Numbered from the stretch's first letter, positions 17,888-27,844 are shown. The stretch: DNA of 64,000 bases from Marinihelvus fidelis (GCF_008725655.1 NZ_VYXP01000001.1:186001-250000); one strand, 5' to 3'. Numbers and translations are program-made. The notes: generated from the sequence alone by a model not told the origin.

Positions 17888-20260
17888 TTGAAAAAACTCA
17901 CCTTCTATCTGGGGCTGCTTGCCCTGTCCAGCCTGGCGATTCCGGCATCCTGGGGTCAACCCGCGGATGAAGAATTTGAAGGCGACCGTGTAGGGCACGA
18001 CATGCGTGACGTGATCCCGCGGCACGAAATTCCCGGCGCGCCGATCTTGACGGTTGCGCAGGCCCTGGAGGCCTTCCAGGTGCAGAAGGGGTTCGTGGTC
18101 GAGCCCGTGGTCTCCGAGCCCGATGTCTTCAACCCGGTGGCCATGGCGTTTGATGCCAGCGGGCGCATGTGGGTCGCGGAAATGACAACCTACATGCCGG
18201 ATGTCCACGGCAGCGGTGAAATGAAACCGGACGGTAATATCGCCCTGCTCGAAGATACCGATGGTGATGGCGCCGTCGACCGGCGCACGGTCCTGCTCGA
18301 CAACGTGTTGCTGCCCAGAACGGTGGCCGTGGTGGACGGCGGGATTTTCTACGCCGACCATGAATCCCTGTATTTCGCCGAGGTGCTCGAAGCCGATGGC
18401 CAGGTGCGGCTGGGCCGCCACGACGTCGTGGACCCGACTTACGCCTCGGGTGGCAATGTCGAGCACAAGCCCAACACCATGCTCTATGGCATTGACGGCT
18501 GGTACTACAACGCCAAGAGCGATCGCAGGTACCGGGTGCTGCCATTGGGCGCGGAAGTGCCCGCCGGGGCTGAAGAGATCTATCGCAACACTGACTGGAA
18601 AGTCGTCCGTGCCGGAACGGACTACCGTGGTCAGTGGGGCCTGTCGATGGATGACTATGGCCGGCTCTATCACAATGGCAACAGCTCGCCGATTCACGGC
18701 GAGTACCTGTTGCCGGGCGCCCTGTTGAAGAACCCGGGCTACTGGCCTGACATGCCTGCGCACCCCATCGGAGACAATTTCGTATTCCCCGCGCGCATCA
18801 ACCCCGGGGTCAACCGGGGCTACCTGGAGGGCACCCTGGTCGCCGATGGCCCGGACCGCGGCAAGCTGGTCAGTTTCACCGCCGCGAGCGGAAGCCTGGT
18901 GTACCGGGGCAGCAACTTTCCGGCGGCGTACTACGGCATGGGCCTGACCCCGGAACCCGCCGCCAACCTGGTCAGCGCCCGCCGCATCATCGAGGCGAAT
19001 GGCGAGCTCCGCGGGGAAGCCCTGTTTCCCGGCCAGGAGTTGCTGGCGTCAACCGATGAACGTTTCCGCCCGGTGAACCTGTATAACGCGCCGGATGGCA
19101 CCGTCTACATCCTCGACATGTATCACGGCATCATTCAGCACCGGGATTTCCTGACCCGCTACCTGGCGGACCAGATCAGGGACCGCGAACTCGACCATGG
19201 CAACAACACCATGGGCAGGGTCTACAGGCTGAGATGGGCTGAGAACAGGGCCGCCCCGGTTCCGGACCTGGACGCGCTGGACAGCGCATCGCTGGTGCCC
19301 TACCTGGCCCACGCCAACGCCTGGCAGCGCGACACCGCGCGGCGGCTACTGGTTGAACGCCAGGCCAGCAGCGTGGCAAACGCCATCCGCGCCTTGATGG
19401 CCGGGTCGGATCATTCCGTGGCACTGGTCAATGCGCTGTGGACCCTGCACGGCCTGGGTGCGGTGGATATCGACACGGTGCGGCGCTACATGCGTGATGC
19501 CGACCACCATGTCGCCATGGCCGCCGCGGCCGTGGGTGAGGCGCTGCCCGCCAGCGATCATGCGGCTTATCACCAGTCACTGCGCGCCATGGCGAACGCG
19601 GGATACCCTCGCGCGCTGCAGGCCGCGGTGTCCGTTGCCGCCATCGACGGCGGCGCGGACGTGTCCAGGCTCGTGCTCGACGCCCATATCGACCGGCCCT
19701 ATACCCGCGAGGCGGTGGTCAGCGGCCTGGGCGATGATGCAGCGGCGTTTGTCGAGGCCATCGGGGGAGCGTATCCGGACCCCGTGTTCATGGACATGCT
19801 GGATCGCCTTGGCGAGAACCGGCAGCAGGCCAGCAACCGTGACCGCCTGTCACCGGCCGGGCAGCGCCGTTACGACCGGGGGCAGGCGCTGTACGCCGGT
19901 CAAGGAGCCTGCGCCGGCTGCCACGGCCCACATGGCAACGGCATGCCAGGCCTGGGGCCGACCTTCTGGGACAGTGGCTGGGTCTACGATCGCGACAGGC
20001 TGGTCCGCGTGCTGCTGCACGGCCTGGCCGGGCCCATTTGGGTGGGACAGGATTTCTGGAATACCGCGGCGGTCATGCCAGGCTACGCGACCAACGACGC
20101 CATCAGCGACGAAGACCTGGCCGCGATGGCCACCTATATCCGCAACAGCTGGGGCAATGCCATGGACAGCGGTGATGCGGTCACCGAAAGTGATATCGAA
20201 AAGGTGAGGGCGCAAACGCAGGGGCGTGTGGAACCTTTCCGTGCCACCGATTTCGAGTGA
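17888..20260 (+). CDS. secreted beta-propeller/HEAT/cytochrome c protein
   Basis: A periplasmic oxidoreductase-like protein of about 790 residues. I place the start at the TTG at 17888 because it directly opens a signal peptide (KKLTFYLGLLALSSLAIPASWGQ); the reading frame is open 102 bp upstream but without a signal-like sequence. Residues 50-470 are an NHL/sorbosone-dehydrogenase-like propeller of the membrane-bound dehydrogenase type (FNPVAMAFDASGRMWVAEM). A HEAT-like helical region follows, and the C-terminus is a class-I cytochrome c with CAGCH at residues 675-679 and a distal methionine candidate in MPGYATN. The electron donor is unknown; the propeller may bind a sugar or alcohol substrate. 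Confidence 0.85.
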   Translation: MKKLTFYLGLLALSSLAIPASWGQPADEEFEGDRVGHDMRDVIPRHEIPGAPILTVAQALEAFQVQKGFVVEPVVSEPDVFNPVAMAFDASGRMWVAEMTTYMPDVHGSGEMKPDGNIALLEDTDGDGAVDRRTVLLDNVLLPRTVAVVDGGIFYADHESLYFAEVLEADGQVRLGRHDVVDPTYASGGNVEHKPNTMLYGIDGWYYNAKSDRRYRVLPLGAEVPAGAEEIYRNTDWKVVRAGTDYRGQWGLSMDDYGRLYHNGNSSPIHGEYLLPGALLKNPGYWPDMPAHPIGDNFVFPARINPGVNRGYLEGTLVADGPDRGKLVSFTAASGSLVYRGSNFPAAYYGMGLTPEPAANLVSARRIIEANGELRGEALFPGQELLASTDERFRPVNLYNAPDGTVYILDMYHGIIQHRDFLTRYLADQIRDRELDHGNNTMGRVYRLRWAENRAAPVPDLDALDSASLVPYLAHANAWQRDTARRLLVERQASSVANAIRALMAGSDHSVALVNALWTLHGLGAVDIDTVRRYMRDADHHVAMAAAAVGEALPASDHAAYHQSLRAMANAGYPRALQAAVSVAAIDGGADVSRLVLDAHIDRPYTREAVVSGLGDDAAAFVEAIGGAYPDPVFMDMLDRLGENRQQASNRDRLSPAGQRRYDRGQALYAGQGACAGCHGPHGNGMPGLGPTFWDSGWVYDRDRLVRVLLHGLAGPIWVGQDFWNTAAVMPGYATNDAISDEDLAAMATYIRNSWGNAMDSGDAVTESDIEKVRAQTQGRVEPFRATDFE

Positions 20261-20296
20261 GGCGTATACTGCGAACCTGATTCAAGGAGGTCAACC

Positions 20297-20590
20297 ATGA
20301 TTCGAGTCAATCGTTTGAAGCCGCTTGCCGTTGTGCTGGCCTTGGCGCTCGCACCGCAAGCCTGGGCCACGGGCCTGGCAACCTGTGACTCCGGGCCCGA
20401 AGAGGGCTGGCAGGACAAGGACGTGCTGCAGAAGCAGCTTGAATCCGAGGGCTGGGAAGTCCGTCGCGTCAAGGTCGATGGCGGGTGTTACGAGGTCTAT
20501 GCCAAAAACGCTGACGGAGAGCGGGTTGAAGCCTACTTCCACCCGGTCACCCTAGAGCCGGTGCCCATTGAGGACGACCACGAAGAGTAA
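20297..20590 (+). CDS. small secreted PepSY-domain protein
   Basis: A 97-residue protein with a signal peptide (residues 1-25) preceded by a strong CAAGGAGG site. The mature part, QLESEGWEVRRVKVDGGCYEVYAKNADGERVEAYFHP, has the PepSY fold pattern. Two cysteines (after the signal and in GGCYE) could pair. It overlaps the b-type cytochrome gene by 23 bp. PepSY proteins next to b561 cytochromes are a known association, and they may modulate membrane electron transfer. Confidence 0.85.
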   Translation: MIRVNRLKPLAVVLALALAPQAWATGLATCDSGPEEGWQDKDVLQKQLESEGWEVRRVKVDGGCYEVYAKNADGERVEAYFHPVTLEPVPIEDDHEE

Positions 20591-21128
20591 ACCGCCCGCG
20601 GTGGGCGGGTGGGTGCGGGTCTGGGACCCGCTTCTGCGGCTGTTGCACTGGTCGCTGGTCGCCACCGTCGTGGCCAGCTGGCTGACGCGGCATAGCCCGG
20701 GTCGGCTGCACGAGTGGGTCGGCTACGGGGCCATGGCGGTCGTCGCCATACGGTTTGCCTGGGGTTTTGCCGGCCCGTACTACGCCCGATTCAGTCAGTT
20801 CGTCCGCCCGCCCGGCCAGGCGCTGGCATACCTGCGGGATGCACGCCAGGGCCGTGCGACCCGGCACCTGGGGCACAACCCGGCCGGGGGCTGGATGACG
20901 GTGGTCCTGCTGCTGTTCGTGGCGGCCATTTCAATCACTGGCTGGATGTATACCACCGACCGTTTCTGGGGCATCGCCTGGGTGGGCGAGACGCACCTAT
21001 GGCTGACCAACGCGCTGATGCTACTGGTGGCGTTGCACCTGGCTGGCGTGGCCTGGAGTTCGTGGGTGCACCGCGAAAACCTGGTTGCCGCAATGCTGCA
21101 CGGCAAGAAGAAAGTGGCGGGAAGCTGA
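20568..21128 (+). CDS. b561-type membrane cytochrome
   Basis: A protein of up to 186 residues with four transmembrane helices and the cytochrome b561/Ni-Fe hydrogenase b-subunit pattern: VWDPLLRLLHWSL with heme histidine, RLHEWVGYGAM, HNPAGGWMTVVLL and the last helix LLVALHLAGVAWSSWVHRENLVAAM. The only start covering helix 1 fully upstream is a TTG at 20568; a GTG at 20601 is also possible. It probably passes electrons between quinone and a periplasmic cytochrome. Position after the propeller/cytochrome c gene suggests a shared electron chain. Confidence 0.85.
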   Translation: MRTTTKSKPPAVGGWVRVWDPLLRLLHWSLVATVVASWLTRHSPGRLHEWVGYGAMAVVAIRFAWGFAGPYYARFSQFVRPPGQALAYLRDARQGRATRHLGHNPAGGWMTVVLLLFVAAISITGWMYTTDRFWGIAWVGETHLWLTNALMLLVALHLAGVAWSSWVHRENLVAAMLHGKKKVAGS

Positions 21129-21403
21129 CCCGTTGGTGCTGTCACCCCGGGTCGCGCCCATTGTCACAAAAGGGTCATTCGGCCCGGCATCGGCGCAAAA
21201 ATTTATCTTTGGTTCATAATAGACACATCGGTGCAAAGTCCGCGGATTGTCGCTTCAGTTCGAAGAAGTTGGCGACCGATAGAGACTGGTTTGGGGCACG
21301 GGGTCAAACGCGAATTTCACTGGATTTGTTGTAATTGCGTGCTATGTATATGAAAATCCAGCACCAATTCCGTCATTAAGCAACGGGAAGTCTAACGGGT
21401 GCC
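21129..21403. other. non-coding stretch with a folded-leader candidate
   Basis: A gap of 275 bp without a credible gene. A nested inverted repeat is visible: ATCGGT (21227-21232) with ACCGAT (21275-21280) enclosing GTCGC (21249-21253) with GCGAC (21272-21276) and an inner TTC/GAA pair. The sequence is AT-richer than its surroundings and likely holds the promoter and leader of the operon starting at 21404. I cannot match it to a known RNA family. Confidence 0.35.
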
Positions 21404-22885
21404 ATGGACTCGATCATCGAATTCCTGAACTGGCTTGAATCGCGGGAAGGCCTTTTTTCGGCACTCACCGCCATCGCGGCCATGTTCGGCATCTGTTACG
21501 GCATCATCGCGTTCTTCTTTCCGGGTGTCGGGCGCTGGATGCGGCGGACCTTTGGGCACGAGTCCGGTTTTGTCGCCGGTGAGTCGCCGCAGACAGGTCG
21601 GGGCAAGGGTTCGGAATTGCCGAGCAAGTCGCGGAACCGGTCCTCGATCGCCGTTCTGCCGCTCAGGACCCTGTCTTCGCTGGAAGAAGACCGCAATATT
21701 GCCGCTGGTATTTCCTCCGAAATCAGCGCCGACCTCTCGCAGCTGGCCGACCTCCGCGTGGCCTCCCACCTGGCGACCATGCAGTTCCAGGGCCAGTCGG
21801 TGGACCTGAAGGAAGTCGCCGAGGTTCTCAGCATTCACTACGCGTTGACGGGCAGCTTCCAGCGCGCGGGCGAGCGCATGCGCCTTATGGTCGAGTTGTG
21901 TGACGCCACCACCGGCGACCAGCTTTGGGCGTCGACCTACGACCGCCAGATCAAGGACCTGTTCGATGTCCAGGGCGAGGTATCGAAATCCATTGTTGCG
22001 GCCATCGGCGGCCAGGTGAAACTCGCCGACACGCGCATCGCCTACGACGCGCCAACCGACAACCTGGATGCCTGGGGCCTGGTCCAGAAGGCCTTCAATT
22101 TCTGGTTGACCCATTTCTCGCCGCAGGACTACGAGACGTCCCTGAAGCTCCTGCGCAAAGCCGTGGCGCTGGACCCGCAGTACGCGGCGGCACGGGCGTC
22201 GTTATCCATGATCCTGAGCCAGCGTGTGATCAACGCGGTCAGCCAGGACCCCGAGGCCGACACCCGCGAGTCACTGGAGATGATCGAAGAGGCATTCCGG
22301 TTGGGGCCGCGTGACCTGACGGTGCTGGAAAATGCCGGCCTGGTCTGGACCCATCATGGCGAGGGCTTGAGGGCGCGCGAGGCCCTGCGCCTGGCGGTCG
22401 ACATCGCACCCCTGGACCTGATGGCATGGGGCTACCTGTCGATGAACCTGGGCTGGACAGGCAATGAAGCCGAAACCCGCGAAGCGGTGGCCATCGCTGA
22501 CCGCCTCCTGGCCATGGCGCCAAAGCATCCGTCGCGCCCTTACTGGCACTACTTCCGTGGCTCGGCGCTCAATCGCCTGGGCGACCTGGAAGGCGCCGCC
22601 AAGGCCGCGAACCAGGCGCTGGAAGACCAACCGGCATTCAATATTGCTTACATCCTGCTGGCCAACGTGCTAGCGCTTGGGGGCGACCTTGATGGCGCGC
22701 GTGCAGCCTACGCCGCTTCGTTGCAGATCAATCCCTTCCTGGGGCCGGAATTTGCCATCCAGCGGATGAAAACGGTGTGCATGAGCGAGGAAGCCGCGGA
22801 GCCCATGTACCGCGGACTGGTCCTGGCGGGGCTGACCGGCAAGGACGGCCCCGAACAGGACACCGCGACGACCATCAGGGCCTGA
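21404..22885 (+). CDS. membrane-anchored TolB-like/TPR protein
   Basis: A 493-residue protein. One transmembrane helix near residues 20-45 is followed by a TolB/FlgO-like amino-terminal domain (SIAVLPLRTLSSLEEDRNIAAGISSEI ... YALTGSFQRAG ... DQLWASTYDRQ, about residues 80-215) and then TPR-type helical repeats to the end. The same TolB-like unit occurs in the CadC-like regulator at 35918-38023, but here the winged-helix domain is missing. Such proteins are usually sensory or scaffold subunits. It is the first gene of a four-gene operon (25-bp gap to the next). Confidence 0.8.
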   Translation: MDSIIEFLNWLESREGLFSALTAIAAMFGICYGIIAFFFPGVGRWMRRTFGHESGFVAGESPQTGRGKGSELPSKSRNRSSIAVLPLRTLSSLEEDRNIAAGISSEISADLSQLADLRVASHLATMQFQGQSVDLKEVAEVLSIHYALTGSFQRAGERMRLMVELCDATTGDQLWASTYDRQIKDLFDVQGEVSKSIVAAIGGQVKLADTRIAYDAPTDNLDAWGLVQKAFNFWLTHFSPQDYETSLKLLRKAVALDPQYAAARASLSMILSQRVINAVSQDPEADTRESLEMIEEAFRLGPRDLTVLENAGLVWTHHGEGLRAREALRLAVDIAPLDLMAWGYLSMNLGWTGNEAETREAVAIADRLLAMAPKHPSRPYWHYFRGSALNRLGDLEGAAKAANQALEDQPAFNIAYILLANVLALGGDLDGARAAYAASLQINPFLGPEFAIQRMKTVCMSEEAAEPMYRGLVLAGLTGKDGPEQDTATTIRA

Positions 22886-22910
22886 CAACGAAAGAACAAG
22901 GGGAATACGT

Positions 22911-23966
22911 ATGACTGCCAGCCGGATATCCGCTTTTGAGATCATTGCCAGCGGGCTCGGTTATCCCGAATCGCCCAAGTACCTGCCGGACGGTTCGGTC
23001 CTGCTGGTGGAGATCAGGAACCAGTGCCTGACCCGAATTGGCGCGGACGGTAGCCGAACCCGGGTCGCCGACATCAAGGGCGGCCCCAACGGCCTGGCGC
23101 TGGGCCCGGATGGCCACGCGTGGATTGCCAACAATGGCGGCTTCAACTGGCTGGACGTGCCCTTGCCCAACGGCCAGACGCTGGCCATCGGCACCACCCA
23201 GCCCGATGACTACGAGGGTGGCCGGATCGAGCACGTTAACCTTTCCGATGGCCGGGTCAACATGGCCTACCGCAGCTTCAGTGACGGTATGGACATGAGC
23301 GGTTTCGGGCCGCGACAGCCAAAGCCGGTCAGCCACCCCAAACCCCTCGGCCTGCGAGGGCCGGACGACCTGGTGTTCGACAAGACCGGCCATTGCTGGA
23401 TTTCTGACTGGGGCAAACAGCGCCCGCGTGACGTGGATGTCACCGGCATCTATTACGCCGCCCCGGATGGCTCGAAGATCACCGAGATGATTTTCCCGCT
23501 GTCCTGTCCCAATGGCATCGCGCTGTCACCTGCGGAAGACCGCCTTTACGCCGCGATGACCTACAGCCGCCAGGTCATGTACTGGGAGCTTGATGGCCCC
23601 GGACGGATTCGCCCCAATCCCCTGAGCATGGACGGCAGTCACTTGCTGACCGCCGACCTTCCCGGGCAGGCGATCCTCGACTCCATGACGGTGGACGAGG
23701 CCGGCAATGTCTACGTGGCCACGATGCTGCCGGACGGCAACAACCCGATGTCGAACGGCGGTTTCTCCATCATCAGCCCGGATGGTAAGGACGTCGAATA
23801 CGTGCCGATCCAACTGGATGGGGCGTTTGCGCCCCTTCCGTCGAGCCTGTGTTTTGGCGGCGCCGACCGGAAGACGCTTTATGCCACCTGTGGTTCCGCC
23901 GGGTTGCTGTTGAAGGCGACCGTAGACACGCCGGGGCTGGCACTGAACTTCAACCCCTACCAATAA
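22911..23966 (+). CDS. SMP-30/gluconolactonase/LRE family protein
   Basis: A 351-residue six-bladed beta-propeller. Family landmarks are GLGYPESPKYLPDGSVLLVEI at the N-terminus, the KGGPNGLALGPDGHAWI turn, CPNGIALSPAEDRLYA and the DSMTVDEAGNVYVAT blade, with metal-binding Glu, Asn and Asp positions in place. No signal peptide is visible, so it is probably cytoplasmic. Members are lactonases acting on sugar or other lactones. An AAGGGGAA site precedes the ATG; the gap to the next gene is 21 bp. Confidence 0.88.
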   Translation: MTASRISAFEIIASGLGYPESPKYLPDGSVLLVEIRNQCLTRIGADGSRTRVADIKGGPNGLALGPDGHAWIANNGGFNWLDVPLPNGQTLAIGTTQPDDYEGGRIEHVNLSDGRVNMAYRSFSDGMDMSGFGPRQPKPVSHPKPLGLRGPDDLVFDKTGHCWISDWGKQRPRDVDVTGIYYAAPDGSKITEMIFPLSCPNGIALSPAEDRLYAAMTYSRQVMYWELDGPGRIRPNPLSMDGSHLLTADLPGQAILDSMTVDEAGNVYVATMLPDGNNPMSNGGFSIISPDGKDVEYVPIQLDGAFAPLPSSLCFGGADRKTLYATCGSAGLLLKATVDTPGLALNFNPYQ

Positions 23967-23987
23967 CAACGACCGGAGGCCCACGCG

Positions 23988-26534
23988 ATGAACGACAAAC
24001 AACGAAAGCGGGGCATCGGTCACTGGCCCGGGCGGGTGCGACGCTTCCTGCGCGGTACAGGCCTGGCCATCCGTGACGAGTTCAGGCGCTTCCTGGACAG
24101 CCCGCTCCGATGGTTGCGTGAAACCCTGGTCGCCCTGGCCAGGGCCCTGTTTCGCGCCGCGCGGTACCTGCTGTTGCTGCCGGTATTGCTGCTGGCCGGT
24201 CTGCTGGGCTGGTTCGCCCGCCTGACCCTGAAGCAAGTGTGGTCCGTGGCCTGGCGTGGCGGCCTGGTCCTGGTGGCCGTACTCGCGATTGGCTTCTTCC
24301 TGACCCTGCACTGGCCCCATTCGGAAGTGCCGGAGATCGAACCGCCGGGACGGGTGGTCTACCTGGACCAGGGCTGGGGTGTGGGCCGCGAGGCCGTGGA
24401 TCGCCAGACCTATTACTACACGCCCCAGGGCACCGGCAACGTGCTCAGGAACATGCGCTACGACTGGTTCGTCAACCTGGAACTGCCGTGGGGCCGCCAG
24501 CGGCTGGCCGACCCCAACCAGATGCGCGCCTACGGCTTCCAGGTCGATACCGAGGCGACCGACGCCAACCCGCACTTGCTACCGGTGGGCTTCACCCGGC
24601 ATTTCGACCCGCAATTGGGCGAGAACGTGCTGGATGTCACCTGCGCGGCCTGCCATACGGGCGCGCTGCGCGTTCGCAAGGACGATGGCAGCACGGTATC
24701 GCTGCGAATTGATGGTGGCCAGGCGATGCACGCGTTTACCGCCGCCAACATGCCGCATTTTGTCCCGGTGCTGCTGGCGTCGATGACCAGCACCTACCTC
24801 AATCCGCTCAAGTTCCGGCGTTTTGCCGCCAAGGTGCTGGGCGCAGACCCCAGCGACGAGGCCGTCAGCGCGCTGCACGACGCCTTCGGTGAAACCCTGG
24901 GCGCGCTGCTGAAAATGGGTTACAACGAAAAGCGCCACGGCCTGGCGCCCATCCAGGAAGGCTACGGCCGCACCGACGCACTGACCCGGATCGCCAACAT
25001 GGTCTTTGGCGATCACATCACGGCAAGTAACTACGAGCCGGGCAATGCGCCGGTCAGTTACCCGCCGGTGTGGGACATCTGGAAGTTCGACTGGGTGCAG
25101 TACAGCGCCTCGGTGGCGCAGCCGATGGCGCGTAACCTGGGTGAGTCGCTGGGCGTGGGCGCGACCTACCGCCTACGTGACCGTTATGGCCGGCCGATTT
25201 CGGAACAGCGACGCTATGACACCACCACGCGGCTGCTCGACCTGCACACCATCGAACTGGCCCTGCGCCGACTGCGCCCACCGGCCTGGCCGGAAGACCT
25301 GCTGGGCGAGATCGACCGCGACAAGGCCGTGGCCGGCGGGCTGCATTTCATCCGTACCTGCCAGGGCTGTCACGGGCCGCACCCGGCCAGTGACCGCCAG
25401 CGCGCGATCGAGGCGCCGCTGAAGACGGCGTCCGACCCGCACTGGCGGATGAAAACGCTGGGCATCGACGAGATCGGCACCGACCCCAACGCAGCGGTGA
25501 ATTTCGTCAGTTACACCTTCGACCTGACACCCACGGGCCTGGGCATTGGCGAAGTGCGTGAGGTGGTCGCCCATGAGCTGGATCAGCAGATCGAACGCAC
25601 CCTGGCCTGGGACTTCCCACGGGTTCACACGGCCTGCGCGGCCGGTGAGGCGCCGGTAGGCGATGGCCTGGACTGCCAGGCCTGGGCCACGGAACGCCAA
25701 ACGCTCGTCGATGACCGAACCCGGCAGCTGGACGCGATCAACCTGGCGGCGGTGACCAATGGCCAGGGCCTGAATTACATCGGCCTGCTGATGAAAAAGC
25801 GGCTTTACGAGCAGGGTGGTTTCAGCGAGGCGGAGATCCAGGACCTTAATGGCTTCGGGGCGCTGGACCTGCCCGAGGTCGCCGCGGTGTACAAGGCGCG
25901 GCCACTGGCCGGCGCCTGGTCGACGGCGCCGTACATGCACAACGGCTCGATTCGCAACCTATACCAGGTGCTGAGCCCGCAGCACGAGCGCGATACGCGG
26001 TTCTTTATCGGTCGGCCGGATTTCGACCCCAGGCAGGTGGGCCTGGCGCTGGATGACGGCCACGATGGCGGCTTCTGGCTGGATACCCGTATCGATGGCA
26101 ACGCCAACACCGGCCACGAATTCCGGGCCGGCTACAACGCCTGGCGCGAGGGCAACCCGCCCCAGTACGGGGCCATTGGCCCGGGCTACACGCCGGCGCA
26201 GCGCTACGAGATCATCGAGTACCTGAAAACGCACCTGGATGACCCGCCGCATACGCCGCTGTTCGATGGGGTGTTTGCCGGCATCGTCGCCCAGGCACTG
26301 GCCCTGATGCCGGCCGAAGGCGAGGAAGCGCGCGTGCCGGAGACCTGGCCGGAAGGCCAGGCCTGCAACCTGGACGAGTACCTGCTCAACCACGAAAACT
26401 CGGTGACGCTGGATGACGCCACCCGCGCCGCCGTGGCGACCATTCGTGCCCGGCTGGCGACCTATTTCGCCCAGCCGGATGCCTACCGCTGCGGCGGCCA
26501 GACCCGCTACCAGCGCGGTGGAGGTGAAACATGA
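23988..26534 (+). CDS. membrane-anchored diheme cytochrome c protein
   Basis: An 848-residue protein. Two hydrophobic helices lie in the first 110 residues, the rest is periplasmic. Two c-type heme motifs are seen, CAACH at residues 219-223 and CQGCH at 458-462. The C-terminal half (PEVAAVYKARPLAGAWSTAPYMHNGSIRNLYQVLSP) is typical of the cytochrome c peroxidase/thiol-oxidase-like relatives. A good GGAGG precedes the ATG and the stop overlaps the catalase-family start. Electron partner and substrate are unknown. Confidence 0.87.
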   Translation: MNDKQRKRGIGHWPGRVRRFLRGTGLAIRDEFRRFLDSPLRWLRETLVALARALFRAARYLLLLPVLLLAGLLGWFARLTLKQVWSVAWRGGLVLVAVLAIGFFLTLHWPHSEVPEIEPPGRVVYLDQGWGVGREAVDRQTYYYTPQGTGNVLRNMRYDWFVNLELPWGRQRLADPNQMRAYGFQVDTEATDANPHLLPVGFTRHFDPQLGENVLDVTCAACHTGALRVRKDDGSTVSLRIDGGQAMHAFTAANMPHFVPVLLASMTSTYLNPLKFRRFAAKVLGADPSDEAVSALHDAFGETLGALLKMGYNEKRHGLAPIQEGYGRTDALTRIANMVFGDHITASNYEPGNAPVSYPPVWDIWKFDWVQYSASVAQPMARNLGESLGVGATYRLRDRYGRPISEQRRYDTTTRLLDLHTIELALRRLRPPAWPEDLLGEIDRDKAVAGGLHFIRTCQGCHGPHPASDRQRAIEAPLKTASDPHWRMKTLGIDEIGTDPNAAVNFVSYTFDLTPTGLGIGEVREVVAHELDQQIERTLAWDFPRVHTACAAGEAPVGDGLDCQAWATERQTLVDDRTRQLDAINLAAVTNGQGLNYIGLLMKKRLYEQGGFSEAEIQDLNGFGALDLPEVAAVYKARPLAGAWSTAPYMHNGSIRNLYQVLSPQHERDTRFFIGRPDFDPRQVGLALDDGHDGGFWLDTRIDGNANTGHEFRAGYNAWREGNPPQYGAIGPGYTPAQRYEIIEYLKTHLDDPPHTPLFDGVFAGIVAQALALMPAEGEEARVPETWPEGQACNLDEYLLNHENSVTLDDATRAAVATIRARLATYFAQPDAYRCGGQTRYQRGGGET

Positions 26535-27844
26535 TCCGGAAGACCCTGGCCCGGATGTTCATCCTGCTGTCCATCGTGGTCGTGGTGTCGCTGGCCTGGA
26601 ATGGCCTGAAAGAGCGGCGCTACCGCGAGCACATGCCGCTGGGCGAAGTCATCGGGCCCAACGAGGATGCGGTCATGGCCGATGCCATCGCGATGGCGCT
26701 GCGCATGATCAACCGCACCCGTGATGACCTGACCGAGAAGGGCCTGACCGGTCACGTGACCCCGGCTGGACTCAAGGGCAAGGGGCCGGCCGACGAGGCC
26801 CTCGATGACGAGGGCGCGGTGGTGTTCCGCCGCGACGTCCACATCAAGACCCACGGTTGCGTGAAGGCGCACTTCATCGTGCCCGAGGTCGAGAGCCGTT
26901 TCCGCTGGGGGCTGTTTGCAGCACCGGGCCGCTACCCCGCCTGGATTCGTTATTCCAATGGCGACTACGTGATGAACCCGGACAAGAAGCCGGACGCGCG
27001 TGGCATGGCCATCAAGGTGATGGATGTGCCCGGCGAGAAGTTGCTGGCGTGGCAGAAAACGGCGCCGACCCAGGACTTCGTGATGATGAACGCCACCAAC
27101 TACTTTATCCGCCACCTGGATGACTACGTCGAGCTGACCAAGTACCTGGCGGTTCAGGACAACTTCGGCTATTTCCTCAATGGCTGGAGCTGGAACCCGT
27201 TGAGCTGGCGCTGGCGCGAGTTACGACTGGTGCTGGGCACGAAAAAGAAGCCGCCCGAGACGCCGTTGCTGACGCAGTATTTCAGCGCCTCCGCCTATGC
27301 GCTGGGGCCCGACCAGTACATCAAGTTCAGTGCCCGGCCGGCCGAGTGCCCGGCCGATGACGGCGAGACCGGGTCCACGAAGACCGGCAACTGGGCCACA
27401 CCGCGTTCCGACTACAATTTCCTGCGCCTGCGCATGGGTGAGCAACTGCAGGCCGGGCCGGCCTGTTTCGACTTCATGGTGCAGCCGCAGGTACCCGGCA
27501 AGCCGATGCCGGTAGAGGACGCGACCATTGCCTGGAGCGAGAAGGACTCGCCGTTCATCAAGGTCGCTCGACTGGAGATCCCGGCCCAGGATTTCGATAC
27601 GCCGGGCCAGAACCTGTACTGCGAAAACCTGTCATTCAACCCGTGGCACTCCTTGCCCGAACATCGCCCGGTGGGCGTGTTCAACCGCGTACGCAAGGCG
27701 CTCTATGAAGAAGTGCACAAGTATCGCTGGGCCGCGAACGAGCAGCAGTATTCGACCGGCGAGGCCATCGCGCTCGAGCCCGGCCAGCCGCGGGAGCCAA
27801 ACAGCTGGTGCCTGGATGGCGAGCAGGGCGACTGCGCGCCCTGA
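26531..27844 (+). CDS. catalase-family heme protein, membrane-anchored
   Basis: A 437-residue protein with an N-terminal transmembrane helix (residues 5-25) and a catalase-like core. RRDVHIKTHGCVKAHF aligns by eye with the distal-histidine block of catalases (HAKGxxxxGxF), and QDFVMMNATNYFIRH with the block carrying the distal asparagine. The C-terminal SFNPWHSLPEHRPVGVFNRVRK stretch is common in non-canonical catalase relatives. The usual RxxxY proximal ligand is not obvious. These relatives include fatty-acid-hydroperoxide enzymes; activity here is unproven. Translation is coupled to the diheme cytochrome (ATGA overlap). Confidence 0.8.
   Translation: MIRKTLARMFILLSIVVVVSLAWNGLKERRYREHMPLGEVIGPNEDAVMADAIAMALRMINRTRDDLTEKGLTGHVTPAGLKGKGPADEALDDEGAVVFRRDVHIKTHGCVKAHFIVPEVESRFRWGLFAAPGRYPAWIRYSNGDYVMNPDKKPDARGMAIKVMDVPGEKLLAWQKTAPTQDFVMMNATNYFIRHLDDYVELTKYLAVQDNFGYFLNGWSWNPLSWRWRELRLVLGTKKKPPETPLLTQYFSASAYALGPDQYIKFSARPAECPADDGETGSTKTGNWATPRSDYNFLRLRMGEQLQAGPACFDFMVQPQVPGKPMPVEDATIAWSEKDSPFIKVARLEIPAQDFDTPGQNLYCENLSFNPWHSLPEHRPVGVFNRVRKALYEEVHKYRWAANEQQYSTGEAIALEPGQPREPNSWCLDGEQGDCAP

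Noticed and set aside
21200-21290. c-di-GMP (GEMM-type) riboswitch resemblance
   Set aside because: Only a GCAAAG-like fragment is shared; the paired stems and GNRA receptor pattern are missing.
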